This document shows positions 22,744-33,439 of a stretch of 64,000 nt of DNA, one piece after another; the stretch's first letter is position 1, and every line of letters begins with the position of its first letter. Made by a program: the position numbers and the translations under genes. The notes beneath the pieces were generated by a model. That model was given only the letters and a program-made list of their open reading frames with translations, ran no database searches and was not told the origin of the DNA. The stretch is from assembly GCF_000559085.1 (NCBI RefSeq), contig NZ_JALN02000001.1:1-64000 (forward strand), read 5' to 3'. The stretch comes from Mycolicibacterium aromaticivorans JS19b1 = JCM 16368. Lineage in GTDB: Bacteria; Actinomycetota; Actinomycetes; Mycobacteriales; Mycobacteriaceae.

Positions 22744-25515
22744 CTACCCGCCATCAACAGCGACGACGCCGCGCCGGATGTCGTCGATGGCACGGTTGGC
22801 GGTCTTACGCAGCCCGGCTTCCGGCCCCGCATTGCGGACCTGGTCGAGCAGATCGAGCACCTGTCGGCACCACCGCACGAAATCGCCAGCCGGCAGCGGG
22901 GTCCCGGCACCGGCGACGTCGGAGGCCGCCAGCGCGGCCGCCAGGTCGCCGGTCGTCGCCCACCGATAGATGGCGGCGACGAATCCTTCGTCGGGCTCGC
23001 GTGTCGGGCTGATCCGATGCCGGTTCTCGTCGGCCCGCAGCTGCCCGGACATCCGACGCATCTCGACCAGCGCGCGCCGCACGTTGGCTGTCGGCATCTC
23101 GATGGCGTGCGACGGGGTGGGGCCGTCGCTGCCGCGGGTCTCGAACACCACCGCGGACAGTGCGGAGGCCAGCTCGGCGGGCGCGAGCCCCTTCCAGACA
23201 CCCGTGCGCAGGCATTCCGCGACCAGCAGATCGCTTTCGTTGTAGATCCGCGTCAGCAGCTTGCCGTCGGCGGTGACGGCGTAATCGTCGTCGCGCGCTT
23301 CGATGAACCCGCGCTCGGTCAGCAACCCCACGATCCGATCGAACGTGCGCGCCAGCGAGTTCGTCGCCGCGCTGACCTTTTTGCGGATCTGCTCGTTGTC
23401 GCGTTCGACCCGCAGATAACGCTCGCCGATTCGAACCTGCGCCTCCCGGCCGGCCATGTCGTGCACCGAGTGCTTGCGCATCGACTCCCGCAACGCGAGG
23501 AGCTCGGGATCGATGTCGGGGGCGGCCTCGGGATCGCCGCGGCGTTTCCTGGTCGACGGCACCCGCAGTCCGGACGCCGCCGACAGCAGCGCCGAGGCCA
23601 GGTCCCGGCGTACCCGCGGCTGCCTGTGCTCCACTCGCTTGGGTAGGGACATCGATCCGATCGCTGCCGCGACGCCGGTGAAGTCTGCCGAGGAAACCCT
23701 TCCCGCCCAACGGTTTTCGGTCAACACCAGCGGCCGCGGATCGGTCGACTCGTTGGCCGCCTCCAGCACCACGGCCAACCCACCGCGGCGGCCCTGTGTG
23801 ATGTTGATGATGTCGCCGCGACGCAGCGCCGCCAGCATGTCGGTGGTCGCCTGCCTGCGTTGCAGCCGCGAGGCCCGCGACTGCGCCCGCTCGCGCTCGC
23901 TGATCTTCGCCCGCAGCCGAACGTAGTCGAGGATCGCCGGCTCGGAGTCCGGCTGCTTGCGACGGTCCCAGCCCAGTTCGGTGGCGATGTCGTCGAGCAT
24001 CTTCTCGCCGCGCTCGACACCGCGGACCAGTCCCACCACCGAGCGGTCGGCCTGGAACTGCGCGAACGACCGCTCCAGCAACTGGTGGGCCTGCTCCGGG
24101 CCCATCTGGTTCACCAGATTGATCGTCATGTTGTAGGACGGCGCGAACGAGCTTCGCAGCGGGAAGGTCCGGGTGGACGCCAGCCCGGCCACCTCGGCCG
24201 GTTCCACTTCGGGTGTCCACAGCACGACGGCGTGGCCCTCGACATCGATCCCGCGGCGGCCGGCACGTCCCGTCAGCTGGGTGTACTCCCCCGGCGTCAG
24301 CGGCAGGTGTTGCTCGCCGTTGAACTTGACCAGCTTCTCCAGCACGACGGTGCGGGCCGGCATGTTGATGCCCAGCGCCAGTGTCTCGGTGGCGAACACG
24401 GCCTTGACCAGCCCGGCGGTGAACAGCTCCTCGACGGTGTGCCGAAAGACCGGCAGCATGCCGGCATGGTGGGCGGCCAAGCCGCGCAGCAGCCCCTCAC
24501 GCCACTCGTAGTAATCCAGCACCGCCAGGTCGGCGTCGGCGAGATCGCCGCAGCGCCGGTCGATCACCTGCGCGATTCGCTTGCGGTCCTCGTCGTCGGT
24601 CAGCCGCAGCGGGCTGCGCAGGCATTGCTTGACCGCGGCGTCGCAGCCGGCGCGGGAGAAGATGAAGGTGATCGCGGGCAGCAGACCTTCGCGGTCCAGC
24701 GATGCGATCACATCGGGGCGCGACGGCGGACGGTGCAGACCCGATCTGCCACCGGGACGCCCGGGCCCGCGGCGGCGCGGCTCCCAGTCCGTCAGCCGTT
24801 CGGCCTCGCGGCGGTGCGCGATGTGGCGGATGAGGTCCGGATCGACGAGCTTGCCCACGGTGTTTTTCTCGGAGTAGTCGAACAGGTCGAAGAGCCGCTT
24901 GCCCACCAATACGTGCTGCCACAACGGAACCGGCCGGTGCTCGTCGACGACGACGGTGGTGTCGCCGCGCACGGTCTGGATCCACCCGCCGAACTCCTCG
25001 GCATTGCTGACCGTGGCCGACAGGCTGACCAGCCGCACGTCGTCGGGCAGATGGAGGATGACCTCCTCCCACACCGCACCACGCATCCGGTCGGCGAGGA
25101 AGTGGACTTCGTCCATCACCACAAAGGCCAGCGCATGCAATGTGTCGCTACCGGCATAGAGCATGTTGCGCAGCACCTCGGTGGTCATCACCACCACCGG
25201 TGCGTCGCCGTTGACCGACTGATCGCCGGTCAGCAGGCCGATGTTCTCGGCGCCGTACCTGCGCACCAAGTCGTTGTGCTTCTGATTGCTCAGCGCCTTG
25301 ATCGGCGTCGTGTAGAAGCACTTTCGGCCTGCGGTGAGAGCCAGGTGTACCGCGAACTCGCCGACCACCGTCTTGCCCGCGCCGGTCGGTGCGCACACCA
25401 GCACACCGTGGCCGCGTTCGAGCGCCTCACACGCCTGCATCTGGAACGGGTCGAGCCGGAACGTCAGCAGCTCCGCGAACTGCTGAAGCTGCCCCATCTC
25501 AGGTGATGTCGTCAT
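22744..25515 (-). CDS. helY: DEAD/DEAH-box RNA helicase HelY (Ski2/Mtr4-like)
   Basis: A 923-residue superfamily 2 helicase. Motif I is CAPTGAGKT, motif II is [11 protein letters not shown], motif III is LSATVSN, and motif VI is [12 protein letters not shown]. The C-terminal half holds the Ski2-like arch/winged-helix and DSHCT region ([21 protein letters not shown]). It is probably an RNA helicase in RNA turnover. It begins within the end of tatC: ATG 25515 overlaps the tatC stop region, with a second ATG at 25527 in frame. It belongs to the leftward pafA-pafB-pafC-tatA-tatC-helY run. Confidence 0.93.
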   Translation of the reverse strand: MTTSPEMGQLQQFAELLTFRLDPFQMQACEALERGHGVLVCAPTGAGKTVVGEFAVHLALTAGRKCFYTTPIKALSNQKHNDLVRRYGAENIGLLTGDQSVNGDAPVVVMTTEVLRNMLYAGSDTLHALAFVVMDEVHFLADRMRGAVWEEVILHLPDDVRLVSLSATVSNAEEFGGWIQTVRGDTTVVVDEHRPVPLWQHVLVGKRLFDLFDYSEKNTVGKLVDPDLIRHIAHRREAERLTDWEPRRRGPGRPGGRSGLHRPPSRPDVIASLDREGLLPAITFIFSRAGCDAAVKQCLRSPLRLTDDEDRKRIAQVIDRRCGDLADADLAVLDYYEWREGLLRGLAAHHAGMLPVFRHTVEELFTAGLVKAVFATETLALGINMPARTVVLEKLVKFNGEQHLPLTPGEYTQLTGRAGRRGIDVEGHAVVLWTPEVEPAEVAGLASTRTFPLRSSFAPSYNMTINLVNQMGPEQAHQLLERSFAQFQADRSVVGLVRGVERGEKMLDDIATELGWDRRKQPDSEPAILDYVRLRAKISERERAQSRASRLQRRQATTDMLAALRRGDIINITQGRRGGLAVVLEAANESTDPRPLVLTENRWAGRVSSADFTGVAAAIGSMSLPKRVEHRQPRVRRDLASALLSAASGLRVPSTRKRRGDPEAAPDIDPELLALRESMRKHSVHDMAGREAQVRIGERYLRVERDNEQIRKKVSAATNSLARTFDRIVGLLTERGFIEARDDDYAVTADGKLLTRIYNESDLLVAECLRTGVWKGLAPAELASALSAVVFETRGSDGPTPSHAIEMPTANVRRALVEMRRMSGQLRADENRHRISPTREPDEGFVAAIYRWATTGDLAAALAASDVAGAGTPLPAGDFVRWCRQVLDLLDQVRNAGPEAGLRKTANRAIDDIRRGVVAVDGG

Positions 25516-26434
25516 GCTGTGCCGCATACGTCGCCGGTGCGGCCACCGGTTCCGGCGCCTCGATGGGTGCGGCCTGCTCGTCGGGAATCTCGGCCTGCGC
25601 CGCGCGCTTGGCCTTGCGCCGGTCGTTGATCCGGGCGATCTGGATGGCGAATTCCAGGAGCAGCGTGAGCGCGAGGCCCAGCGCCAGCATCGAAAACGGG
25701 TCCGAGCCGGGTGTGGCGAACGCGGCGAAGACGAACACCCCGAAGATCAGCCCGCGGCGCCACGACTTGAGCCGCGCGTAGGTCAAGACACCGATCAGGT
25801 TCAACATGATGATCAGCAGCGGGAATTCGAAACTCACGCCGAAGATCAGGAGCAGGTTGATCAGGAATCCGAAGTATTGATCGCCGGACAGTGCGGTTAC
25901 CTGGACGTCGCTGCCGACCGTCAACAGGAAGTGCAGGGCCTTCGACAGAACGAAGTACGCCAGCACGGTGCCCGATACGAACAGCAGCGCGGCGAAGAAG
26001 ACGAACACCGACGCGAAGCGGCGTTCATTGCGGTACAGCCCCGGGGTGATGAACGCCCACAACTGGTAGAGCCACACCGGGCAGGCCATCACGATGCCCG
26101 CGGTCAGACCGACCTTGAGCCGCAGCATGAACTGGTCGAACGGCGCTGTCGCCAACAGTCGGCAGCCCCCGTCGGCACTGATGTCGGCGCGAGCCGACTG
26201 CGGCAGCGAGCAGTACGGCTCGCGTAGCCATTCGCCCAGACTCTCCAGCCCGAAAAACCCGTGGCTGTACCAGAGGAACCCGATGATCGTGGTCAGAGCG
26301 ACGGCGCCCATCGCGATCAGAAGGCGGTACCGCAACTCCCGGATGTGGTCGACGAGGGACATGGTCCCGTCCGGATTGACGCGGTTGCGGCGTTGACGGG
26401 GGTCGAGCCGCGACAGAAGTTTAGGTGTGCGCAC
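25499..26434 (-). CDS. tatC: Sec-independent protein translocase TatC
   Basis: TatC is the twin-arginine signal receptor in the cytoplasmic membrane. It has 311 residues and six predicted spans. The family start [17 protein letters not shown] comes after a short N-terminal extension (about residues 24-41). [28 protein letters not shown] and the Glu/Phe-rich [13 protein letters not shown] segment are diagnostic. A charged cytoplasmic tail of about 50 residues follows the last span. It sits 45 nt after tatA and overlaps helY. With tatA this supplies the pore and receptor; tatB is not in the window. Confidence 0.95.
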   Translation of the reverse strand: MRTPKLLSRLDPRQRRNRVNPDGTMSLVDHIRELRYRLLIAMGAVALTTIIGFLWYSHGFFGLESLGEWLREPYCSLPQSARADISADGGCRLLATAPFDQFMLRLKVGLTAGIVMACPVWLYQLWAFITPGLYRNERRFASVFVFFAALLFVSGTVLAYFVLSKALHFLLTVGSDVQVTALSGDQYFGFLINLLLIFGVSFEFPLLIIMLNLIGVLTYARLKSWRRGLIFGVFVFAAFATPGSDPFSMLALGLALTLLLEFAIQIARINDRRKAKRAAQAEIPDEQAAPIEAPEPVAAPATYAAQHDDIT

Positions 26435-26479
26435 GGCAGCGGCAGACTACGGGCGTCGGAGCGCCCGGTTGTCGTCGGT

Positions 26480-26743
26480 TCAGGCCGGTTTGGCGTCGGT
26501 GTGGCTCTGGGCCGGCGGGGTCACCGGTGCCTCCACGCGCTCGGACTGGACCTGGGTGGGAGGCTGCGCGGGCGTGACGGGAGTGTCCGCCTTGTGCTCG
26601 TTCTGCAGCTCCTTGACCTCTGACTTGAAGATGCGCATCGACTTGCCCAATGAGCGGGCGGCATCAGGCAACCTCTTCGACCCGAAGAGCAGCACGACCA
26701 CCGCGATCAGAATCAGCCAGTGCCACGGTTGTAGAGCACCCAA
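26480..26743 (-). CDS. tatA: Twin-arginine translocase subunit TatA
   Basis: An 87-residue protein: a short membrane helix ([20 protein letters not shown], including the TatA hinge FGxKxLP), an amphipathic helix ([16 protein letters not shown]), and a Thr/Pro/Gln-rich tail. The start is TTG 26743: GGAGG sits 8 nt before it, and the reading GALQPWHW matches mycobacterial TatA. Upstream GTG codons would place the Shine-Dalgarno sequence inside the gene. TatA oligomers form the transport pore. It lies between pafC and tatC in the same direction. Confidence 0.93.
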   Translation of the reverse strand: MGALQPWHWLILIAVVVLLFGSKRLPDAARSLGKSMRIFKSEVKELQNEHKADTPVTPAQPPTQVQSERVEAPVTPPAQSHTDAKPA

Positions 26744-26772
26744 TTTGGTCACCTCCAGAAGTTGACTCGATG

Positions 26773-27747
26773 CTACCCCAGCACGACGTCGGCGTAGGCG
26801 GCCAACGCGGCTGCAGCACTCTCCCGGACACGCGTCACCAGCGACTCCGGTTCGAGAACTCGGACATCGGCGCCGAATCCCAGCAGTGCCCGGCACATCC
26901 ATTCCTCGGAGGCGTAGGTCATCGACGCCTTGTGGTAGCCGTCGGGCAGTTCCTCGAGGATCCGCATCGGGTAGTACTCGAGCATCCAGGTCGCGGTCGG
27001 AGCCAGCAGCAGGGTCGCGGCGGGCAGCGCCGGGTCGGCGTCGAACAGCGAGGTGTCCGGCGGCGCCTGCTTGGCCGGCTCGGGCGGGACGGCGGCTTGG
27101 TCGAGCACGGTCGCGGAGACGATGCGGTCGAACCGGAACAGCCGCACCCCCTCGGCGTCGCGCGCCCAGGCCTGCAGGTAACTGTGGTCGCCGACCAGCA
27201 CCACCCGGATCGGGTCGACGACCCGGCTGGTCAAGGTGTCCCGGGACGCCGAGTAGTACTCGATGTTCAGCGCGCGACCATCACGAACGGCGGCGCGCAC
27301 CGCAGCGGCGGTGTCGCTTTCGATGGGCGCTCGATCATCCACCGCGGCGACGGCATGGGTGTGGTCGTGGCCGACGGTGCCGGCCGCCGATTCGATCTTG
27401 GCGATGGCGCTCAGCGCGGCCTGCGGGTCGACGACACCGGGGATGTCGACCAGCGCCCGCAGCGCCACAAGTAGACCGGTGGCCTCCGGCGAGGTCAACC
27501 GCAGTGGTTCGTCCATGCCCGCCGAGAACGTGACCTTGATGGAGTCGCCGGAGAACTCGAAATCGATCAGGTCGCCGGGTCCGTACCCGGGCAGGCCGCA
27601 CATCCACAGCTGGTCGAGGTCCTGCTCGAGTTGCTTGCGGGTCACGCCCAGATCGGCGGCGGCCTCGTCGTAGGTGATGCTGGGGTTGGCCTTGAGGTAG
27701 GGCACCATGTTGAGCAGCCGCACCAGCCGCGTCGAGACGGGCGTCAT
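26773..27747 (-). CDS. pafC: WYL-domain DNA-damage activator PafC
   Basis: A 324-residue WYL protein with an N-terminal helix-turn-helix ([22 protein letters not shown]), a WYL domain ([25 protein letters not shown], then [20 protein letters not shown]) and a C-terminal WCX region. With PafB it forms the activator of the LexA-independent mycobacterial DNA-damage response; it is not a proteasome component despite the name. It overlaps pafB by 4 nt. A nearby candidate target is the promoter at 43561-43583. tatA follows after 29 nt. Confidence 0.93.
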   Translation of the reverse strand: MTPVSTRLVRLLNMVPYLKANPSITYDEAAADLGVTRKQLEQDLDQLWMCGLPGYGPGDLIDFEFSGDSIKVTFSAGMDEPLRLTSPEATGLLVALRALVDIPGVVDPQAALSAIAKIESAAGTVGHDHTHAVAAVDDRAPIESDTAAAVRAAVRDGRALNIEYYSASRDTLTSRVVDPIRVVLVGDHSYLQAWARDAEGVRLFRFDRIVSATVLDQAAVPPEPAKQAPPDTSLFDADPALPAATLLLAPTATWMLEYYPMRILEELPDGYHKASMTYASEEWMCRALLGFGADVRVLEPESLVTRVRESAAAALAAYADVVLG

Positions 27748-28733
27748 GCCTGCACCCCGGCTTGGGCCCGCAACCGGGCGATGACGTCGTCGCGCAACGC
27801 GGTCGGTTCCAGCACCAAAGCGTCGGCCCCGTAGCCCGCGACTTCACGGGCCAGCCGGTCGCGGGTGCCGATATCGAGTTCGATCACTTCGCCCGAGCGT
27901 CCGCCGATACTGCGCGCTCCGGTGGTTTTGCCGTTGCGACGCAACGACATCGCCTTACCGTCGGCAACCCACACCGATGCCTGCACACCGCTGGGCGCTT
28001 CGCCGATCGCCCGGTCGACGATGGCCCGCAGATCGACACCGGCGGGTCTGACGACCGATCCGGGAGGGCCGACACATGTGATGTCGGCGCCGATGCGGGA
28101 GAGCCGAAATGTTCTGGTGGCGTTGCGGTCCCGGTCATGCCCGACGAGATACCAGCGGCCCCGGTCGGTGATCACTCCCCACGGTTCCACGGTGCGCACA
28201 GTGTAGGGGTCAGTCGGCAGCGACCGGTGGCGGAACTGCACCGGCTGACCGGAGTCGATGGCCGACAACAGATTTCCCAACACGTCTTCGGATCCGCGCA
28301 ATCCGGGCTGCCCCGAAGCGGTGGTGATCGCGACGGCCGCGTCGGGATCGACGTCGACGCCGGCCGCCCGCAGTTTCAGCAGCGCACCCTGTGTCGCGGT
28401 GATCAGTTCCGGCGATTCCCAGAGCTTGGTGGCTATCGCGACGGCGCCCGCCTCCTCGTCGGTGAGTTCGATGTCGGGCAGCGCGTACGCATCGCGATTG
28501 ATCCGGTAGCCCTCGGTGGGGTCGAACGACGACACCCGGCCGGTCTCCAAGGGGATGCCCAGATCGCGCAGCTCGTTCTTGTCGCGCTCGAACATCCGGG
28601 AGAACGCCTCATCGCTGGGGCTCTCGGCGTAGCCGGCCACACTCGCGCGGATGCGATCGGCGGTGATGTAGCCGTGCGTGGACAGCAGCGCGATGACGAG
28701 GTTCATCAACCGCTCTACTTTGGATGTCGCCAC
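27744..28733 (-). CDS. pafB: WYL-domain DNA-damage activator PafB
   Basis: A 329-residue partner of PafC. It has an N-terminal winged helix (VERLMNLVIALLSTHGYITADRI), a WYL core (PVQFRHRSLPTDPYTVRTVEPWGVI, then WYLVGHDRDRNATRTFRLSRI) and a WCX end. The WYL pocket is thought to sense a DNA-damage-related ligand. The start is GTG 28733, 48 nt after the pafA stop; pafC begins 4 nt inside its end, so the heteromer is made in coupled fashion. Length and order match Rv2096c. Confidence 0.93.
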   Translation of the reverse strand: MATSKVERLMNLVIALLSTHGYITADRIRASVAGYAESPSDEAFSRMFERDKNELRDLGIPLETGRVSSFDPTEGYRINRDAYALPDIELTDEEAGAVAIATKLWESPELITATQGALLKLRAAGVDVDPDAAVAITTASGQPGLRGSEDVLGNLLSAIDSGQPVQFRHRSLPTDPYTVRTVEPWGVITDRGRWYLVGHDRDRNATRTFRLSRIGADITCVGPPGSVVRPAGVDLRAIVDRAIGEAPSGVQASVWVADGKAMSLRRNGKTTGARSIGGRSGEVIELDIGTRDRLAREVAGYGADALVLEPTALRDDVIARLRAQAGVQA

Positions 28734-28781
28734 TCGGAAAACCTTAGCGGGAAACGGTGCGCCGCCACTGCGGCGCGCTCG

Positions 28782-30140
28782 TCACATGCTGGCGATGAGT
28801 CGCTTCACCCGCTCGTCGACCGAGCGGAACGGGTCCTTGCACAGCACCGTGCGCTGCGCCTGGTCATTGAGCTTGAGATGTACCCAGTCGACGGTGAAAT
28901 CGCGGCCCGCCTCCTGGGCGGCGCTGATGAACTCGCCGCGCAACTTGGCCCGGGTGGTCTGCGGCGGGGTGTCGACGGCGGCGTCGATCTCCTCGTCGGT
29001 GGTGATCCGAGTCGCCAGGCCTTTACGCTGCAGCAGATCGAACACGCCTCGGCCGCGCTTGATGTCGTGGTAGGCCAGGTCCAGCTGGCTGATCTTCGGA
29101 TCGGACAGCTCCATGCTGTAGCGGTCCTGATAGCGCTGGAAGAGCTTGCGCTTGATCACCCAGTCGATCTCCGTGTCGACCTTGGCGAAGTCTTGGCTCT
29201 CGACGGCGTCGAGCTGGCGGCCCCACAGGTCGACCACTTGGTCGATCTGGGTGTTGGGCTCGCGGGTCTGCAGGTACTCCACCGCGCGGGCGAAGTACTC
29301 GCGCTGGATGTCCAGTGCGCTCGCCTGCCGTCCACCGGCGAGGCGCACCGGCCGGCGTCCGGTCAGGTCGTGGCTGACCTCGCGAATCGCCCGGATCGGG
29401 TTGTCCAGTGAGAAGTCGCGGAACGCAACCCCGGCCTCGATCATCTCCAGCACCAGCGAGGCGGTGCCGACCTTGAGCATGGTGGTGGACTCGCACATGT
29501 TGGAGTCCCCGACGATCACGTGCAACCGACGGTACTTCTCGGCGTCGGCGTGCGGTTCGTCGCGGGTGTTGATGATCGGGCGTGACCGGGTGGTGGCGCT
29601 CGAAACGCCCTCCCAGATGTGTTCGGCGCGCTGGCTCAGGCAGAACGTGGCCGCTTTGGGGGTCTGCAACACCTTGCCTGCGCCGCAGATCAGCTGGCGG
29701 GTGACCAGGAACGGCAGCAGCACATCAGAAATCCGGGAGAACTCGCCGGCCCGCACGATCAGGTAGTTCTCGTGGCAGCCGTAGGAGTTACCTGCCGAAT
29801 CGGTGTTGTTCTTGAACAGGTAGATGTCCCCGCCGATGCCTTCGTCGGCCAGTCGCTGTTCGGCGTCGATGAGCAGGTCTTCCAGCACCCGCTCACCGGC
29901 GCGGTCGTGAGTGACCAGCTGCGTCAGGTTGTCGCACTCGGCGGTGGCGTACTCGGGGTGACTGCCCACATCGAGGTACAGGCGCGCGCCGTTGCGCAGG
30001 AACACGTTCGAGCTGCGGCCCCACGACACCACCCGGCGGAACAGGTACCGGGCGACCTCGTCCGGACTGAGCCGGCGATGGCCGTGGAACGTGCAGGTGA
30101 CACCGAATTCGGTTTCGATGCCCATGATTCTCCGCTGCAC
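28782..30140 (-). CDS. pafA: Pup-protein ligase PafA
   Basis: PafA uses ATP to join the C-terminal Glu of Pup to lysines of target proteins. It has 452 residues and is nearly identical in pattern to Mtb Paf[19 protein letters not shown] with Glu9, and [15 protein letters not shown] with the catalytic Asp57. The carboxylate-amine-ligase fold covers most of the protein and the small C-terminal domain binds Pup. GTG 30140 is supported by TAGGCT 7 nt upstream; ATG 30125 is a less likely alternative. It is the first gene of the pafA-pafB-pafC-tat run. H37Rv has PE/PPE genes between pafA and prcA; here there are other genes. Confidence 0.96.
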   Translation of the reverse strand: MQRRIMGIETEFGVTCTFHGHRRLSPDEVARYLFRRVVSWGRSSNVFLRNGARLYLDVGSHPEYATAECDNLTQLVTHDRAGERVLEDLLIDAEQRLADEGIGGDIYLFKNNTDSAGNSYGCHENYLIVRAGEFSRISDVLLPFLVTRQLICGAGKVLQTPKAATFCLSQRAEHIWEGVSSATTRSRPIINTRDEPHADAEKYRRLHVIVGDSNMCESTTMLKVGTASLVLEMIEAGVAFRDFSLDNPIRAIREVSHDLTGRRPVRLAGGRQASALDIQREYFARAVEYLQTREPNTQIDQVVDLWGRQLDAVESQDFAKVDTEIDWVIKRKLFQRYQDRYSMELSDPKISQLDLAYHDIKRGRGVFDLLQRKGLATRITTDEEIDAAVDTPPQTTRAKLRGEFISAAQEAGRDFTVDWVHLKLNDQAQRTVLCKDPFRSVDERVKRLIASM

Positions 30141-30147
30141 GACACCG

Positions 30148-30153
30148 AGCCTA
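30148..30153 (-). promoter_or_regulatory. Putative -10 box of leaderless pafA transcript
   Basis: The leftward strand reads TAGGCT, 7 nt before the pafA GTG at 30140. No Shine-Dalgarno sequence is present, which favours the GTG and a leaderless mRNA for the pafABC-tat operon. Confidence 0.5.
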
Positions 30154-30257
30154 CTGGTTGCTGTGGACTAGCGGTGGGCAAGCGGCGCGCGAAACGCGTT
30201 CTTCGCTCCCTGTGGATTGCCGAAAAGCCGCAGCCGCCGAGCATGCCAGCATGAGCC

Positions 30258-30530
30258 GTGCCCGAGCGCATCGTCACCGATATCGCCACGTTAGGGGCCC
30301 TGGCGGACACCCTGACCCGCAGCGCAGGTCAGCTCGCGGGCGTTGCGATCCCCGCCGTCGCGGAGCTACCCGGTTCTGCGCTGGCCGGTTTGGCCGGGCC
30401 GGCACGCGTCACGGCTGAGGTGCGGCGACTCGGCGCCGCTCTGCAGGATTGGGTTTGCTCGGTACGCCGTTCGACGAACGAACTCGCCGCCGCCGACGGC
30501 ACCACGGCGCAGCGCCTCTCACTGCGGTGA
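30258..30530 (+). CDS. Small helical WXG100-like protein
   Basis: A 90-residue Ala/Leu-rich, wholly helical protein from GTG 30258 with the pattern of ESX (type VII) WXG100-type partners: two helices of about 35 residues separated by a short turn (IPAVAELPGSALAGLAGPAR), then a Trp in ALQDWVCSVRR near residue 65. There is no signal peptide or membrane span. Its stop overlaps the GTG of the DUF1023 gene by 4 nt, so the two are translated together. A role as partner or chaperone of that larger protein is inferred from context. Confidence 0.6.
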   Translation: MPERIVTDIATLGALADTLTRSAGQLAGVAIPAVAELPGSALAGLAGPARVTAEVRRLGAALQDWVCSVRRSTNELAAADGTTAQRLSLR

Positions 30531-32236
30531 GCCCGCCGACCGTGTCGCAGGTGGTGACCTGGCGGCCGCAGGCACTGATCGACCTGGCCGGCGCGTGGGA
30601 CGACGCCGCGGGCCGGCTTCAGGCTCAGGCCGACGCCGTCGACGACGAGGTGGCCGGCAGCGCCGGCGTGTTCACCGGTTCGGCCGCAGGCGCGGCCCGC
30701 GCAGCCCTCGGTCCGACCACGGCGGGTCTGCGCGGAGTGTGCCGGGCGCTGATACTGGCCGCCGCGCAGGCGCGGGATGCCGCCGAGGTCATCACTCGCT
30801 GTCGCGATCGGGTCATCGAGGTGGTGACGGACGCGCGGTCCGACGGATGCGCGGTGACAGAGGACGGGACGGTGGCTCCCCCGGCGGCGCCGTCGGCGCT
30901 TCTGGTGGCGTGCAGCGGCGGTTCGGATGCGGTGGCGCGCACGATGCTGGACGCCCGGGCAGCCGAGCTGACTCGCGCTCTGCAGGCGGCGTTGTCAGCG
31001 CTCGGCTCGGCCGATGCCGCTGCCGCCGGCGCCATCGACGCGGCGTTCGACGCCACCCCGGCCGACCCGGCACCGGTTCGGCCGGCGGGGGCCGCAGGCA
31101 ATCCGGTGGACGACTGGCCACACCTGAGTCAGGACAGCATCGCCGCGGCGGTCGCAAGGATGTCCGACGCCGACCGGCAGCGGCTGATCGAGTCAAGGCC
31201 ACACGAGATGGGCAACACCGACGGCGTTCCGTGGGAGACCCGGATCGCCGCCAACCGGATCAACATCGCCGACGCGATACTCGAGGAACGCCGTCGCATG
31301 GAGGTGCCCGACGAGGTGAAGTTGCGCGCCGCCGTCGCACCGACGCTGGAAGCGGCTGATGCCGAACGACTTTGGGCGACACTGCAGGCAGATCCCACCA
31401 TGCGGGCTGCGGCGATCGCCGCCTACGACCACGGCGCACGCAGCCGAATCGAGTACTACGAGAGCCTGCTCGCCGATGTTCCAGACCCGGTGAACCGTGA
31501 TCGCCGGGTGCCCAGACAGATCCTGGGCTTCGACCCGCAGCGGGAGAGCTTCATCGAGTTGTCCGGTGATCTGACGCGGGCGCACGCCCTCGCGGTGCTC
31601 GTGCCCGGGCTCAACACCACTTTCCACGGCGCCGCCGACGATGTCGCGACCGCGCGGCGTTTTGTCGCCGGATCCACAGGCGACGTCGCGATGATCACGT
31701 ATCTGGGGGGCCCGTTTCCGACCGGTCAGCTGCTGGCGGGGGTGGTCGACGCCACCGATCCGCGCTACGCGCTGAACATGGCGCCTCGACTGGTCGCGTT
31801 CAGTGAAGACGTCGAACGACGTGCCGGGGCGATGCCGGTGACCTATCTGGGTCACTCGTACGGTGGGTCGATCCTGGGCACGGCCGAACGTCTCGGCCTT
31901 ACTGCCGACCGGGTGATCTACGTGGAGGCCGCGGGCGCCGGTGTGGGAGTTCATGATTCGTCGGACTGGCACAACCGCAATCCGGACGTACTGCGGTTCT
32001 CCCTCACCGCACCCGGCGATCCGATCGGCCTGGTTCAGGGCATCCCGCTCGGGCCGCACGGGGCCGACCCCGACCAATTGCCCGGTGTGATCCCGCTGGC
32101 CGCCGGACGAAACCTCACCGGCGGGCCGATGGGCGGACTGTCGTCGCACAGCGATGTCCTCAACGAGCCGTCCGACGCGTGGCACAACATTCTGGCGGTC
32201 ATCACCGGCGACCGCGAACGCATCCGAGTCGGTTGA
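30527..32236 (+). CDS. DUF1023 alpha/beta-hydrolase with N-terminal ESX-like helical domain
   Basis: A 569-residue protein from GTG 30527. Residues 1-170 are Ala-rich helices with a Trp-x-Asp turn (LAGAWDDAAGRLQAQADAV) as in type VII secretion substrates. Residues 200-320 form a helical linker. Residues 340-569 are the DUF1023 hydrolase, with the nucleophile motif YLGHSYGGSILG (Ser) and a late His in SSHSDVLNEPSDAWHN. There is no signal peptide, so export through an ESX system is possible. It is coupled by a 4-nt overlap to the WXG100-like gene. The substrate is unknown. DUF1023 proteins are expanded in actinobacteria. Confidence 0.78.
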   Translation: MSPPTVSQVVTWRPQALIDLAGAWDDAAGRLQAQADAVDDEVAGSAGVFTGSAAGAARAALGPTTAGLRGVCRALILAAAQARDAAEVITRCRDRVIEVVTDARSDGCAVTEDGTVAPPAAPSALLVACSGGSDAVARTMLDARAAELTRALQAALSALGSADAAAAGAIDAAFDATPADPAPVRPAGAAGNPVDDWPHLSQDSIAAAVARMSDADRQRLIESRPHEMGNTDGVPWETRIAANRINIADAILEERRRMEVPDEVKLRAAVAPTLEAADAERLWATLQADPTMRAAAIAAYDHGARSRIEYYESLLADVPDPVNRDRRVPRQILGFDPQRESFIELSGDLTRAHALAVLVPGLNTTFHGAADDVATARRFVAGSTGDVAMITYLGGPFPTGQLLAGVVDATDPRYALNMAPRLVAFSEDVERRAGAMPVTYLGHSYGGSILGTAERLGLTADRVIYVEAAGAGVGVHDSSDWHNRNPDVLRFSLTAPGDPIGLVQGIPLGPHGADPDQLPGVIPLAAGRNLTGGPMGGLSSHSDVLNEPSDAWHNILAVITGDRERIRVG

Positions 32237-32242
32237 GATCGG

Positions 32243-33439
32243 CTACGCCACGGGGTAATCCGGCAGCGTCACTCGCTGCCCCGCCCCGCCCGCTGCCCGT
32301 GAGGCAACCGACGCCAGCACCTTGGCCGCCGGGCTCGCCGCGGTGCGGGCGAGCCCGTGCAACGTTGCGATGCCAATCCGGCTGCGCGGGTTGGCAATCC
32401 GTAGCACTGTCGGACGGACGACTGGAGCCGAGGCCGCGAACGGCTGCATGCGGTGTTGGTACCGGCCCAGTGCCGCCGCATGGTCGGATGTGGCGGCGAG
32501 TTCGCCGGCGAGGATATAGGCACCGATCAGCGCCAGGCTGGTGCCCGCACCGCCGAACGTGGCGTTGCAGAACGCGCAGTCGCCGAGCAAGCCGATGCGG
32601 CCATTGCTCCACGACGGCACGTGAATCTGGCCGGCGACCGAGAAGTACATCGGTGCACCGGCTTCGAGCTCGCGCAGAATCCGCGGAGCGGCACCGCCGG
32701 CGTCGGCGAACGTCTTGCGCAGGATTGTGATCTGGTCACCCGGATCAAGATCCTCGATACCGCGGACATCGGAGATGAACGTCAGGATGGCTCTGGTGCT
32801 GCCCAGGTTGTCCGGGCGCAGGTGCACGCCGCGGGATCGAGTCACGTGCTGCCAGTTCCACCACTGGTCGTCGCTGTCGGACCGAGGGATGGTGGCGTAC
32901 GCGAAATACATTCCCAGATCGGTGACCTCGACGGAGCTGACGAACCGGCGCGAGCGGGAGCGCAGGCCTTCGGCGACGATCAGGACGTCGGAGTCGAGCA
33001 CACTGCCGTCGTCGAGCACAGTGGTGACGTGGCTTCCGTGGTCGGTGACGTCGGTGATCTGGGTGCCGAAGCGGTAGTCGGTCTGACCTTGCGTGCGTTC
33101 GACCAGAATTCGCGACAGTTCACCGCGCAGGATCTCCAGTTCGGCGGTCGGGCCGTCGGGGCCGCCCGGGGCGCCGACCGGAAAGGATGCCGCTGCCGTG
33201 CCTGCTGCGGTGACAAACCTGGTTCCGACCTCACCGGTGTTGGCTCGACGCACCTCGCCTTCGATGCCCATTCTGCGCACGACTTCCCGTGCGGCACCGC
33301 GGATGTCGACGTTCTGGCCTTCGTCGCGGCGTTGGGGATAGCGCTCGATCACCGTGGTGCGCCAGCCACGTGCGGTCAGTTGGTCGGCCAGTGCAGGTCC
33401 GGCGATTCCCGCACCGGAGATGACGGCGCGTGGGCTCAG
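32243..33439 (-). CDS. FAD-dependent monooxygenase, probable CTG start
   Basis: About 398 residues, class A flavin monooxygenase (PHBH-like). The N-terminal Rossmann motif [18 protein letters not shown] lies upstream of the first ordinary in-frame start (GTG 33352), which would delete it. Reading in frame to CTG 33439 gives (M)[10 protein letters not shown], with GGAG 8-9 nt upstream and a 4-nt overlap CTGA with the prcA stop. I therefore assign CTG as the start. [20 protein letters not shown] is the second FAD motif (GD). The substrate is unknown. It is the last gene of the pup-prcB-prcA operon; the coupling suggests co-expression with the proteasome. Confidence 0.78.
   Translation of the reverse strand: MSPRAVISGAGIAGPALADQLTARGWRTTVIERYPQRRDEGQNVDIRGAAREVVRRMGIEGEVRRANTGEVGTRFVTAAGTAAASFPVGAPGGPDGPTAELEILRGELSRILVERTQGQTDYRFGTQITDVTDHGSHVTTVLDDGSVLDSDVLIVAEGLRSRSRRFVSSVEVTDLGMYFAYATIPRSDSDDQWWNWQHVTRSRGVHLRPDNLGSTRAILTFISDVRGIEDLDPGDQITILRKTFADAGGAAPRILRELEAGAPMYFSVAGQIHVPSWSNGRIGLLGDCAFCNATFGGAGTSLALIGAYILAGELAATSDHAAALGRYQHRMQPFAASAPVVRPTVLRIANPRSRIGIATLHGLARTAASPAAKVLASVASRAAGGAGQRVTLPDYPVA

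Noticed and set aside
23860..25506. A 548-codon rightward reading antisense to helY
   Set aside because: Shadow of a real helicase frame; low-complexity Arg/His/Gln composition.
32243..33352. GTG 33352 as start of the FAD monooxygenase
   Set aside because: It removes the GAGIAG nucleotide-binding loop, which is encoded directly upstream in the same frame.
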